The notes below the pieces were generated by a model. That model did not search any database. It saw only the letters and a list, made by a program, of their open reading frames with translations, and was not told where the DNA came from. Shown piece by piece: positions 35,726 through 44,203 of a stretch of DNA of 64,000 bases. Position numbers and translations under genes: made by a program. Position 1 is the stretch's first letter, and each line of letters starts with the position of its first letter. Source of the DNA: Tardiphaga sp. vice304 (lineage in GTDB: Bacteria > Pseudomonadota > Alphaproteobacteria > Rhizobiales > Xanthobacteraceae); assembly GCF_007018905.1 (NCBI RefSeq), contig NZ_CP041402.1, forward strand, positions 3,336,001 through 3,400,000. Direction: 5' to 3'.

Positions 35726-37009
35726 ATGACCATCCCCCAGCACGGCCACAACCGCTCGTCGCGGATCGGCGGCTTTCACCGCAAGTCGCCGCAGGAGCGC
35801 CTCGACCTCGTGGCCGCCTTCGCCGGGCTCGACGACGCGACCACGCGGCATCTCGCCGACATGGGCAACCTGCCGGTGCCATTGGCGGACAAGATGATCG
35901 AGAACGTCATCGCCACGATGAACATTCCCATCGGCATTGCCACGAATGTGAAGATCGACGGCGAAGACGTTCTGATCCCGATGGCGACCGAGGAATCCTC
36001 CGTCGTCGCCGCCGTCTGCAACGCGTCGCGCCAGACTTACGATCAGGGATTCACGACCTCGGTGTCGGGGACGCTGATGATCGCGCAGGTGCAGGCGGTC
36101 GATGTGCCCGATCCGCACGCCGCGCGGCTGCGGCTGCTGGAACGGCGCGACGAGATCCGCGCGATCTGCGACGGCTGTGATCCGCTGCTGGTGAAGCTCG
36201 GCGGCGGCTTTCGCGATGTCGAGGTGCGCATCCTCGATACGCTGGGCGGCACCATGCTGATCACCCACCTGATCGTCGATACCCGCGACGCGATGGGCGC
36301 CAACGCCGTCAACACTATGGCCGAGAAGATCGCGCCGCACATCGCCGGCTGGACCGGCGGCCGGGTGTTCCTGCGCATCCTCTCCAATCTCGCCGACCGG
36401 CGGCTGGCGCGCGCGCATGCGGTGTGGAAGCTCGATGAGATCGGCGGCGCAAGCGTGCGCGACGGCATCCTCAGCGCCTACCACTTTGCCGCCGCCGATC
36501 CCTATCGCGCGGCCACCCATAACAAGGGCATCATGAACGGCATCAGCGCCGTCGTGCTGGCGACCGGCAACGACACACGCGCGGTCGAGGCGGGGGCGCA
36601 CGCCTATGCCGCCCGCGACGGCCGTTACACCAGCCTGACGCGCTACGAGATCAACAAGGACGGCGATCTCAGCGGCTCGATAGAACTGCCGCTCGCGGTC
36701 GGCCTGATCGGCGGCGCGACCAAGATCCATCCAACCGCCCAGGCCTGCCTGAAAATCCTCGGCGTCACCACCGCGGAACGGCTGGCCCGGATCATCGCAG
36801 CGGTTGGCCTGGCGCAGAATTTCTCGGCGTTGAAGGCGCTGGCCACGGTCGGCATTCAGTCCGGCCACATGGCGCTGCATGCGCAGAACGTCGCGATCAT
36901 GGCCGGCGGCGTCGGCGACGAAGTCGATGCGGTCGCCAGGGTGCTGGTCGAGCAGAAGACCGTTCGCATCGACGTGGCGCAGGAAGTTCTGAGCAAGATG
37001 CGGGGCTAG
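35726..37009 (+). CDS. mvaA: Class II (degradative) hydroxymethylglutaryl-CoA reductase
   Basis: 427 residues, almost the length of the Pseudomonas mevalonii enzyme. Interconverts mevalonate and HMG-CoA. Family motifs: ENVIATMNIPIGIATNV, MATEESSVVAAVCNASR (catalytic Glu), DAMGANAVNTMAEKIAP (NAD(P)-binding), NKGIMNGISAVVLATGNDTRA (catalytic Lys/Asp region), GATKIHPTAQACLKILG and the flap-region GHMALHAQNVA (catalytic His). ATG 35726 follows GGAG by eight bases. The neighbouring MocR regulator and binding protein suggest use of an imported substrate rather than isoprenoid synthesis, since this lineage uses the MEP pathway. Confidence 0.93.
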   Translation: MTIPQHGHNRSSRIGGFHRKSPQERLDLVAAFAGLDDATTRHLADMGNLPVPLADKMIENVIATMNIPIGIATNVKIDGEDVLIPMATEESSVVAAVCNASRQTYDQGFTTSVSGTLMIAQVQAVDVPDPHAARLRLLERRDEIRAICDGCDPLLVKLGGGFRDVEVRILDTLGGTMLITHLIVDTRDAMGANAVNTMAEKIAPHIAGWTGGRVFLRILSNLADRRLARAHAVWKLDEIGGASVRDGILSAYHFAAADPYRAATHNKGIMNGISAVVLATGNDTRAVEAGAHAYAARDGRYTSLTRYEINKDGDLSGSIELPLAVGLIGGATKIHPTAQACLKILGVTTAERLARIIAAVGLAQNFSALKALATVGIQSGHMALHAQNVAIMAGGVGDEVDAVARVLVEQKTVRIDVAQEVLSKMRG

Positions 37010-37059
37010 CCGTACGACGACACCAACGAACAACAAAACGACCATTGGGAGGATACCAG

Positions 37060-38277
37060 ATGAACAAGATGAAAATGTTGCTGCTCGCCGGCACGGCCGC
37101 CGTGCTGACGTCGCTATCACCAGCCAGCGCGGAGATTCCGAACAAGACGATCAAGCTCGGCGTGCTGACCGACCTCAGCGGTTTTGCCGCGGACTCGACC
37201 GGCCCCGGTTCCGTCGTCGCAGCGAAACTTGCGATCGAGGATTTCAAGGCCGAGAAGCCGGACCTCAAGGTCGAGTTGATGCAGGCGGATCACCAGAACA
37301 AGGCCGACATCGGCGCATCGCTGGCGAAGCGCTGGATCGACATCGACAAGATCGATGTCATTCTCGACGTGCCGTTCTCGTCGGTCGCGCTGGCCGTGCA
37401 GGAAGTGGTGCGCGGCAGCAAGACGGCCTTCGTGGCGTCGGGGCCGGGCACTTCGCTTCTGACCGGCGAGAAGTGCTCGCCGAACACCGTGCACTGGACC
37501 TACGACACCTGGGCGCTGGCGCATGGCACCGCGCTGGCGCTGCTGCGCGCCAAGAAGGACACCTGGTTCTTCGTCACCGCCGACTATGCGTTCGGCCACG
37601 CGCTGGAGAAGGACGCCTCCGACGTCATCAAGTCGGAGAACGGCAAAATTCTGGGCGCCGTTCGGCATCCGACGGGCACGTCCGACTTCTCGTCCTTCCT
37701 GCTGCAGGCGCAGTCGAGCAAGGCGAAGATCGTGGCCTTCGCCAATGCGGTCGGCGACACCGTCAACTCGGTCAAGACGGCGTCGGAATTCGGCCTGCAG
37801 GCCGGCGGCCAGGAATTGGCGGCTTTGCTGATGCAGCTCAGCGACGTCAACGCGATCGGCCTGAAGGATGCCAAGGGACTGTATCTGACCGAAGGCTTCT
37901 ATTGGGACACCGACGAGGGTACCCGCAAGTTTGCCGATCGTTTCGCGGCTCAGATGAACGGCCGGCGTCCGACCGCCAATCAGGCCGGCGTCTATGCCGG
38001 CACGCTGCATTACCTGCGCGCTGCTGCGGCGGCCGATTCATCGGACGGGCAGGCGGTGGTCGCCAAGATGAAGGAACTGCCGTCGAAAGATCCGCTGTTC
38101 GGCGAGGGCAAGGTCCGCGCCGACGGCCGCCACATCCACAACATGTATCTGTTCCAGGTCAAGACGCCGCAGGAATCCAAGGCGCCGTGGGACTTCTACA
38201 AGCTGATCGAGACCATCCCGGCCGCCGAAGCGTTCCGCCCCATCGAGCAGGGCAACTGTGCGATGGCGATGAAGTAG
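37060..38277 (+). CDS. Periplasmic binding protein, branched-chain amino acid type (Peripla_BP_6)
   Basis: 405 residues with a Sec signal (MNKMKMLLLAGTAAVLTSLSPASA). The mature part begins KTIKLGVLTDLSGFAADSTGPGSVVAAKLAIEDF, a typical LivK-like opening, and has DTWFFVTADYAFGHALEKDA in the centre. ATG 37060 follows GGGAGG. Lies 50 bases after the HMG-CoA reductase gene, probably the same operon. The permease and ATPase genes are not found; an IS481 element lies immediately downstream and may have removed or displaced them. Confidence 0.88.
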   Translation: MNKMKMLLLAGTAAVLTSLSPASAEIPNKTIKLGVLTDLSGFAADSTGPGSVVAAKLAIEDFKAEKPDLKVELMQADHQNKADIGASLAKRWIDIDKIDVILDVPFSSVALAVQEVVRGSKTAFVASGPGTSLLTGEKCSPNTVHWTYDTWALAHGTALALLRAKKDTWFFVTADYAFGHALEKDASDVIKSENGKILGAVRHPTGTSDFSSFLLQAQSSKAKIVAFANAVGDTVNSVKTASEFGLQAGGQELAALLMQLSDVNAIGLKDAKGLYLTEGFYWDTDEGTRKFADRFAAQMNGRRPTANQAGVYAGTLHYLRAAAAADSSDGQAVVAKMKELPSKDPLFGEGKVRADGRHIHNMYLFQVKTPQESKAPWDFYKLIETIPAAEAFRPIEQGNCAMAMK

Positions 38278-38302
38278 CGCTTGTTTCCCTCGCCCCGCTC
38301 TT

Positions 38303-39568
38303 TGTTCAGCCCGGAGACATAGCTGACGCCTGTTCGGATACATCACTGACACTTTTGCTGCCGGTCAAGTCGATTTCGCCGACTTGCCGGCTTCCGAAGA
38401 ACACACCGTAGTGGCCGTCGCGGTCCTTAGGGCGGATTGCCAAGCGCTCGCCGCGGAAGGCTTTTGGCACGCGCCAAGGCCTGTTCCTGAAACTGATGCA
38501 CCGATCGTCGGAGACGCGGCGGACGATCTCGCCGTCGGCGTATTCGATCTCGGCCGGCTTGTCCGGCATCGGTCGCGCACTGGGCTTGTAGCGCGAGGCG
38601 GGAACGTCCATGTCGAGCGCCTCATGAGGGCGTTGGCAGTTGTAGACGGTGCGCCAGGCATCGCAGGCACGCTGAACCTCCAGCAGGTTGCGGAAGCGCC
38701 GCAGGGCGAACACCTCGGCCTTGAGCGTGCGGTGGAAACGTTCGTTCTTGCCGCGGCTTTGCGGATGATAGGGCCTAGCATAGATCATATCGACGCCGAG
38801 CCGCAGCAGCCAGACCCGCAGGGCTGTCCAGCGTGAGCCGCCGCTGTCACCCCATGGCGAGCCGTTGTCGACGAACAGCGCATCCGGCATGCCGTAGCGG
38901 CGGAAGGTGCAGGTCAGGTGCTGCTGCACCGTTGTGCTTTGTTCGTTGGCGCAAGCGCCGATGCACAGCGAATAGCGCGAGTGGTCGTCGATCACGGTCA
39001 GCGGATGGCTCGCCGAGCCGTTCTCCAGTGGCATGCGGCCTTTGAAGTCCATCTGCCACAGCTGGTTCGGCGCCTCCTTCTCGAACCGCCCGAGCAACTG
39101 TGCCCGCCCACCCGGCGGCGGGATGATGCGGCCGTTGCGGGACAGGATCGCATGCACGGTGGAAGTTGCCGGCGGCGACACGCCGGCGCGTTACAGGCAG
39201 GATGCGATCTTGCGCGCGCCCCACGCGGGATGGGCATCGCGCACGGCCAGCACCTGCGCCTCGATCGCCGCATCGCTGCGTCGCGGACTGACATGCGGCC
39301 GCCGCGACCGATCGGCGAACTCCGCATCGCCGGCCTTAGCCCGCTCCATCCACTTGTAGCCGGTGTCCGGGCTGATCCCAAACCGCCGGCACAACTCCCG
39401 CCGGTTGACGCCCTCCTGCCTCGCCAAAAGGGCAAACTCGCGCCGCTGATCCATCACCGACACCTCTCGCCATGGCATGGAAGCCTCCTGAAAAAGGGCA
39501 TTCCAGCCAGTATGGATGTGTCAGCTATGTCTCCGAACACCTGTCAGGGATCTGTCCGGGCTGAACAT
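38303..39568 (-). mobile_element. IS481-family insertion sequence, decayed, with doubled ends
   Basis: One interrupted transposase gene sits between inverted ends. The inner pair is TGTTCGGATACATCACTGACA (38331-38351) against the complement of TGTCAGCTATGTCTCCGAACA (39519-39539). An outer pair, TGTTCAGCCCGGA (38303-38315) against TCCGGGCTGAACA (39556-39568), flanks it. Each end thus has two related copies of a TGTTC..CTGAC unit, perhaps two transposase sites per end or one element nested in another. The outer limits are set by the outer pair. Confidence 0.65.
38306..39478 (-). pseudogene. IS481-family transposase, interrupted by one in-frame TAA
   Basis: The 5' part (39478-39194) encodes the helix-turn-helix region: MPWREVSVMDQRREFALLAR, RRELCRRFGISPDTGYKWM and HPAWGARKIASCL. 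TAA at 39191-39193 stands where the next residue should be, and the same frame continues without shift as RAGVSPPATSTVHAIL into the DDE catalytic part (WQMDFKGRMP, VDNGSPWGD, HPQSRGKNERFHRTLKAEV). So a single nonsense change inactivates an otherwise complete gene of about 390 codons. Confidence 0.85.
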
Positions 39569-39570
39569 CT

Positions 39571-39715
39571 TGCGGGGAGAGGGTGGCTCGAAGGACCGCA
39601 CGTCATTCGAGACGGGTGAGGGGCAACTAAGTGTTTCACTCGCAAGTGCCCCTCACCCCAGCCCTCTCCCCGCAAGGGCGGGGCGAGGGAGCGCGACGCA
39701 GGCGCGTCGTAGTGA
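39571..39715. repeat. Dispersed intergenic repeat, copy 2
   Basis: Carries TTCGAGACGGGTGAGGGG (39606-39623) in common with copy 1 at 14743-14760, with GAGAGGG on the left and CCCTCACCCC..CCCTCTCCCC..GGGGCGAGGG on the right, able to fold. Lies directly downstream of pxpA and next to the IS481 outer end. Confidence 0.6.
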
Positions 39716-39721
39716 GATAAG

Positions 39722-40501
39722 TTAGCCCGCCACCTTGAACGGCTTGACGTCGATCCCCGCTTCCTTCAGCTCGGCGCGAATGCGTTGCGCAATCTCGACG
39801 GCGCCGGGCGTGTCGCCGTGGATGCAGACCGTGTCAGAGCGCAGCTTGATCACCTTGCCAGTGATCGCTGCCACCGCGCCGTCCTGCACCATCTTCACGA
39901 CGCGCTCGGCAATCAGAGCGGGATCGTGCAGCACCGCGCCCGGCTTCTTGCGCGACACTAGCGTGGAATCCTCGTTGTAGGCGCGGTCGGCGAATACTTC
40001 GTGGACCATCGGCAGGTTGGCGGCTTCGCCGGCATCGACGAGTTTCGAATTCGCCAGCACGACGAAAACGAGGTTGCGGTCGACCGCCTTGATCGCGGAG
40101 GCGATCGCGCGCGCGGTCATGTCGTCCTCGCAGGCGACGTTGGACAGCGCGCCATGCGCCTTCACATGGGTGACCTTGTAGCCCTCAAGCGCGGCAACCG
40201 ATTGCAGCGCGCCGATCTGATAGGCCACCAGATTCTCGATCTCGTTTGCGGTGAGCCCGGCGATCGGACGGCGGCCAAAACCGTGCAGGTCGCGGTAACC
40301 GGGATGTGCGCCGATCGAGACGTTGCGCGCTTTTGCAAGCTGCACGGTCTTGCGCATGGTGTCGGCGTCACCGGCGTGAAAACCGCAGGCGATGTTGACC
40401 GAGGTGGCCAGTTCGATCATGGCGGCGTCGTTGCCCATCTCCCAGGCGCCAAAGCCCTCGCCGAGATCGCAGTTGAGATCAATGTTCATGGTCATGCTCA
40501 T
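39722..40501 (-). CDS. pxpA: 5-oxoprolinase subunit A (LamB/YcsF family)
   Basis: 259 residues. With PxpB and PxpC forms the prokaryotic ATP-dependent 5-oxoprolinase that opens pyroglutamate to glutamate. Opening [21 protein letters not shown], then [31 protein letters not shown] and [10 protein letters not shown] are the family signature. Several in-frame ATGs exist (40501, 40495, 40489); the one at 40489 begins MNIDLNCD exactly as in homologues, but the longest is kept. Last gene of the operon pxpB-pxpC-pxpA. Confidence 0.93.
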   Translation of the reverse strand: MSMTMNIDLNCDLGEGFGAWEMGNDAAMIELATSVNIACGFHAGDADTMRKTVQLAKARNVSIGAHPGYRDLHGFGRRPIAGLTANEIENLVAYQIGALQSVAALEGYKVTHVKAHGALSNVACEDDMTARAIASAIKAVDRNLVFVVLANSKLVDAGEAANLPMVHEVFADRAYNEDSTLVSRKKPGAVLHDPALIAERVVKMVQDGAVAAITGKVIKLRSDTVCIHGDTPGAVEIAQRIRAELKEAGIDVKPFKVAG

Positions 40502-40517
40502 CGTTGCGGGAAGGGAA

Positions 40518-41558
40518 CTAGTCTTGCGCTATCGGCTGGCTCTGCCAGGTCCAGGCGTCCGTCGCGCTGATCGCGGCGCCTGCGACATTGGTGGAATGCA
40601 GCGCCTCGATGTCGATCGTCAAATTATCGGCGTCGTGGACGCGGCCGGGCAGGCTTTGCAGCAGTTGAGCAAAGGCGCGGTATTCGGCTTGCGCCTCGGC
40701 CATCGTGACAGCCTTGAAACGAAAACCGCGGCCGGGCTGGGTCTGGCCGAAGCGGCCGAGATCGGCAGAAATCACGGTAGCGATTTTTGGATAGCCACCC
40801 GACGTGCCGCGATCCGGCATCAGCACGATCGGCGTGCCGGCGCCCGGCACTTGGATCGAGCCGTTGACGGTGCCATCGGAGACGATGTTGTGGCCATGCA
40901 GATGCCTGACGGCGGGGCCTTCGAGCCGATAGCCCATCCGGTCAGACATCGCCGAGATCTTCCACTCGCTGTTCAGGAACAGGTCCTTGTCGTCGCCGAA
41001 CTCGTCATCCTGCGGGCCCATCACGACGCGGATCGGGCCGTCGGCCGGCGCCGGCAGATCGATGCGCTTCTCGCTGGCGCTGCGGGCGGCCGTCACCTGC
41101 AATTCGTCGCCGGCCTGCAATGGTCGCGGATAGGGGCTGCCGAGCCCGGCGCGGGCGTTGACCGCAAGGCTGCCGAACATCGGTTCGCCGGTGACGCCGC
41201 CCTCGATCGCGAGATAGCCGAAGGTGCCGGCGCGCGCGACGCCGAGCGTCAGACTCTCGCCGTCGGCAAGGGTCATCGAGCTGTTCAGGGCCAGCGGCAC
41301 ACCGCCGACGTCGGCTGGACGGGTGGCGCCGGTCAGCGCCACGCGCACGGCACCGTCGCGCGCCGTCAGCACGGTATTGAGCGGTCCGAGTTCGATCGTG
41401 GCTGCAAACAGCGCATTGCCGACCAGCGCATTGGCGGCGGCCAACGCCAGCCGATCGACCGCGCCGGAGGGCACCAGCCCGTAGCGCTGCGCGCCGAACC
41501 GGCCGGCGTCCTGCACCGAAGTCCCGGGGCTGACCGAAGTTACGACGAGCCGGCTCAT
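40518..41558 (-). CDS. pxpC: 5-oxoprolinase subunit C (biotin-dependent carboxyltransferase-like)
   Basis: 346 residues of the KipA/AHS2 family: [45 protein letters not shown] at the start, [27 protein letters not shown] near the end. ATG overlaps the pxpB stop by four bases, giving coupled translation. Works with PxpB, its usual partner, which is often fused to it. Confidence 0.93.
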   Translation of the reverse strand: MSRLVVTSVSPGTSVQDAGRFGAQRYGLVPSGAVDRLALAAANALVGNALFAATIELGPLNTVLTARDGAVRVALTGATRPADVGGVPLALNSSMTLADGESLTLGVARAGTFGYLAIEGGVTGEPMFGSLAVNARAGLGSPYPRPLQAGDELQVTAARSASEKRIDLPAPADGPIRVVMGPQDDEFGDDKDLFLNSEWKISAMSDRMGYRLEGPAVRHLHGHNIVSDGTVNGSIQVPGAGTPIVLMPDRGTSGGYPKIATVISADLGRFGQTQPGRGFRFKAVTMAEAQAEYRAFAQLLQSLPGRVHDADNLTIDIEALHSTNVAGAAISATDAWTWQSQPIAQD

Positions 41559-42283
41559 GATACGACCTCGGCGACAAACTCACCGGCCTCGGCCGCGCGT
41601 TCCTGTTCGGCGAAGGTCTTTTCATCGACGGCAATAAAGCTGATGGCGTCGCCGGGTTCGAGCAGGAAGATCGGGTCGCGCCCGAGCTGATAGGTGCGGA
41701 CCGCCGTGCGGCCCAGCAGATGCCAGCCGCTGGGGCCCGCAAGACATTGCACGCCGGTCTGGATTCCGCCGATCGAGATCGTGCCGGGCGGCGTCAGCAG
41801 CCGCGGGTCCTTGCGCCGCGAGATCTGCATCGAGGCGGGCAGGCCGGAGAGATAGGACCAGCCCGGCGTGAAGCCGATCATCGCCACGCGGTAGTCGCCG
41901 CCGACATGCCGCGACACGACTTCGTCGGGCGTAATGGCGAGCGTTTTGGCAACGTCTTCGAGATCGATGCCATTGTCGCCGCCATAGGCAACCGGGATGC
42001 GCCAGCGCCGCGTTGCGGTCTGCTCGGGCAGCGGCCTGAGCGCCAGCTCGGTAAGTTGCGCGCCCAGCGCCTCGAAGTCGATCTGCAGCGGATCGTAATG
42101 CACCAGCAGCGAGCGATAGGTCGGCACCGTCTCGGTCACGCCGGCAAGGGCGGCGCCCGCGACAAGCTTGTCCAGCGCCAGCACGCGGCGGTTGGCATCC
42201 GCGTCGATGGTGCGGCTGAATTCGACGGTAATGGCGGCATCGCCAGACGGCAGGATGCGGGGCGGGGTGAGCGGGTCGGCCAT
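41555..42283 (-). CDS. pxpB: 5-oxoprolinase subunit B (KipI/AHS1 family)
   Basis: 242 residues. ILPSGDAAITVEFSRTIDADANRRVLAL at the N-terminus, VPTYRSLLVHYDP in the middle, and GFTPGWSYLSGLP with the RKDPRLLTPPGTISIGGIQTGVQ stretch near the C-terminus are characteristic. First gene of the operon; its promoter should lie in the 227-base gap shared with the divergent RraA-like gene. Confidence 0.92.
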   Translation of the reverse strand: MADPLTPPRILPSGDAAITVEFSRTIDADANRRVLALDKLVAGAALAGVTETVPTYRSLLVHYDPLQIDFEALGAQLTELALRPLPEQTATRRWRIPVAYGGDNGIDLEDVAKTLAITPDEVVSRHVGGDYRVAMIGFTPGWSYLSGLPASMQISRRKDPRLLTPPGTISIGGIQTGVQCLAGPSGWHLLGRTAVRTYQLGRDPIFLLEPGDAISFIAVDEKTFAEQERAAEAGEFVAEVVS

Positions 42284-42510
42284 GGCCTCACAACATCAGT
42301 CTCGGGACAGTGCGTGCATAGCGCGTTTTGCCGAACAGTGGAATTCGCAATCTGCGAATAAGCGAGCGACTTCAATTAATTAAAACGTGTGTTCGCGATA
42401 AGCAGGATTGATCGACGCATTGCTCCACGACGATTGTGCGGGGTTGACGCGGCGGCTTTCCGCCGCAAGATGCGCCGCCTGTCTATCTCGCACCCAAAGA
42501 GCCCCCGCGC

Positions 42511-43209
42511 ATGTCCCTGACCCCCGAAGCCATCGCCACCCTGTCCAAGGTCTCCACGGCGACCATCACCACGGTCCTGTTGAAGAAGGGCTTGCGAAAC
42601 GTCTGGCTGCGCGGCGCCAAGCCGCTGCGCCCGGGCCAGCCGCGCCTGGTCGGCCCGGCCTTCACGCTGCGTTTCGTGCCCGCCCGCGAGGATCTCGCCA
42701 CGCCGGAATCATGGTCGTCGCCGATCTCGACCCGCACCGCCATCGAAGCCATGCCGGAAGGCTGCATCGCCGTGGTCGATGCGATGGGCATCGTCGACGC
42801 CGGTATTTTTGGCGACATCCTCTGTGCCCGCATGCAGAAGCGCGGCGTCGCGGCCTTGATCACCGATGGCGCGGTGCGCGATCTGGAAGGCGTGCTCGGC
42901 ACCAACCTCCCGGTATGGTGCGCCGGCTACGCCGCGCCGCCGTCGGTCGCGGGTCTCACTTTCGTCGGCTGGGGCGAGCCGATCGGCTGCGGCGGCGTTG
43001 CGATCTTCCCGGATGACGTGATCGTCGCCGACCAGGATGGCGCCGTGGTGATCCCGAAGGCGTTCCTCGACCTGATCCTCGCCGAGGGCGCGGAGCAGGA
43101 GCGCATGGAGGCGTGGATCGTCGACGAGGTCAACAACGGCGCGACGCTGCCAGGCCTCTATCCGATGAACGCCGAGACCAAGGCGCGCTACGCCGCGTCG
43201 AAGAAGTAA
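42511..43209 (+). CDS. RraA-family protein (aldolase/decarboxylase or regulator of RNase type)
   Basis: 232 residues. The RraA/HMG-aldolase fold is seen in STATITTVLLKKGLRNVWL, VDAMGIVDAGIFGDILCARMQKRGVAALITDGAVRDLEG (the substrate/metal-binding GD..R..D motif) and GVAIFPDDVIVADQDGAVVIPKA. Members with the R-x-D pattern act as 4-hydroxy-4-methyl-2-oxoglutarate-type aldolases in catabolism; others only bind RNase E. The catabolic setting favours an enzyme. A cupin gene follows by 26 bases. Confidence 0.8.
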   Translation: MSLTPEAIATLSKVSTATITTVLLKKGLRNVWLRGAKPLRPGQPRLVGPAFTLRFVPAREDLATPESWSSPISTRTAIEAMPEGCIAVVDAMGIVDAGIFGDILCARMQKRGVAALITDGAVRDLEGVLGTNLPVWCAGYAAPPSVAGLTFVGWGEPIGCGGVAIFPDDVIVADQDGAVVIPKAFLDLILAEGAEQERMEAWIVDEVNNGATLPGLYPMNAETKARYAASKK

Positions 43210-43235
43210 CGCATCACAACAGCGAGGCCGTGCCG

Positions 43236-43649
43236 ATGAAGATTCATGCAGCCAATTCGCGTCCCACCGTTCGGGCGCCGCAGGACTACTTCACCGGCAC
43301 GGTCTGGCAGGACCCGATCATTGCCACCGAAGCCCCGGCGCGGCTTGCCGCAACAAGGGTGTCGTTCGAGCCCGGCGCGCGCACCGCCTGGCACACCCAT
43401 CCGCTCGGCCAGACCCTGTACGTCGTCTCCGGCGTCGGCCGGGTGCAGACGCAAGGCGGGCCGATCCTCGAGATAAAGCCCGGCGACACCGTATGGATTC
43501 CGCCGGGCGAGAAGCACTGGCACGGCGCGGCGCCGGACCACGCGATGGCGCACATCGCGATGCAGGAAGCGCTCGACGGCAGCTTCGCCACCTGGATGGA
43601 GAAGGTCAGCGATAGCGAGTATGGCGGCAACGTAGGGTCTGATACTTAG
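43236..43649 (+). CDS. Small single-domain cupin protein
   Basis: 137 residues. Cupin motif 1 in FEPGARTAWHTHPLGQTLYVVSG (two His and Gln) and motif 2 in GDTVWIPPGEKHWHG (His). This is a metal-binding beta-barrel similar to carboxymuconolactone-adjacent or quercetinase-like cupins. ATG 43236 chosen; the frame upstream overlaps the RraA-like gene. Probably co-transcribed with it. Substrate unknown. Confidence 0.85.
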   Translation: MKIHAANSRPTVRAPQDYFTGTVWQDPIIATEAPARLAATRVSFEPGARTAWHTHPLGQTLYVVSGVGRVQTQGGPILEIKPGDTVWIPPGEKHWHGAAPDHAMAHIAMQEALDGSFATWMEKVSDSEYGGNVGSDT

Positions 43650-43650
43650 A

Positions 43651-43724
43651 CTGTCATTCCGGGGCGGGAGCGGCGTCAGCCGCGAGCGAACCCGGAATCT
43701 GGGAATGTTCAGAACAGCCAGATT
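43651..43724. repeat. Bradyrhizobium-type intergenic repeat, second copy
   Basis: GTCATTCCGGGGCGGGAGCG, then GCGAGCGAACCCGGAATC and AGCCAGATTC resemble the left half of the element at 32929-33068 in order and spacing. It sits between convergent genes and can form a stem (CCGGGGCG / CGAACCCGG). Confidence 0.55.
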
Positions 43725-43727
43725 CGT

Positions 43728-44165
43728 TCAGCTCTCGCCGTTCGCCTCGCGATCATAATCCGGCATGCGCTTGCCGAAGGTCATTTCGTTCTTCAGGGCC
43801 TCGAAGCGGCGGCGGGCGCTGGCTTCCCGGGCATCGATGAAACCGACGATTTCGTGCCGCGGCATGGGGCCAAGCACCAGCGGACGCGAGCTCGGGCCTA
43901 TCGTCTCGTCGACGAAGTACTGCCCCTCGTCGTCGCGCCGGGCCGTCCAGCGAAAGCGGATGGCGTCGAGCGGGCCGGGGCCAAGCTTGCTGTAGCTGTC
44001 GACGTCGATCTCCGGCGTCAGGACCGCGGGCTCGCGAGCCACGGCAGCCGCTGCAACTTCCGTCAGCGGCACGACCTCAGCTTTGCTGTCGGGCTTCTCG
44101 TGCGAGTGATCGAGAATGCTCGCGATCGCCGCGAGGGCATGATCGGTCGGATCGTTTTGAGTCAA
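43728..44165 (-). CDS. Conserved hypothetical protein (145 residues)
   Basis: Soluble, acidic. N-terminal half is low in structure and Ala-rich; the C-terminal half has IRFRWTARRDDEGQYFVDETIGP and a charged helical end (FEALKNEMTFGKRMPDYDRE). The start is TTG at 44165, supported by GGAGG eight bases upstream (on the minus strand) and by the lack of other start codons near it. No family recognised. It lies between convergent and divergent neighbours and is not part of a clear operon. Confidence 0.65.
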   Translation of the reverse strand: MTQNDPTDHALAAIASILDHSHEKPDSKAEVVPLTEVAAAAVAREPAVLTPEIDVDSYSKLGPGPLDAIRFRWTARRDDEGQYFVDETIGPSSRPLVLGPMPRHEIVGFIDAREASARRRFEALKNEMTFGKRMPDYDREANGES

Positions 44166-44203
44166 CTAGGCTACCTCCGAAAAAACGCGATTATCGCATG
44201 GTT

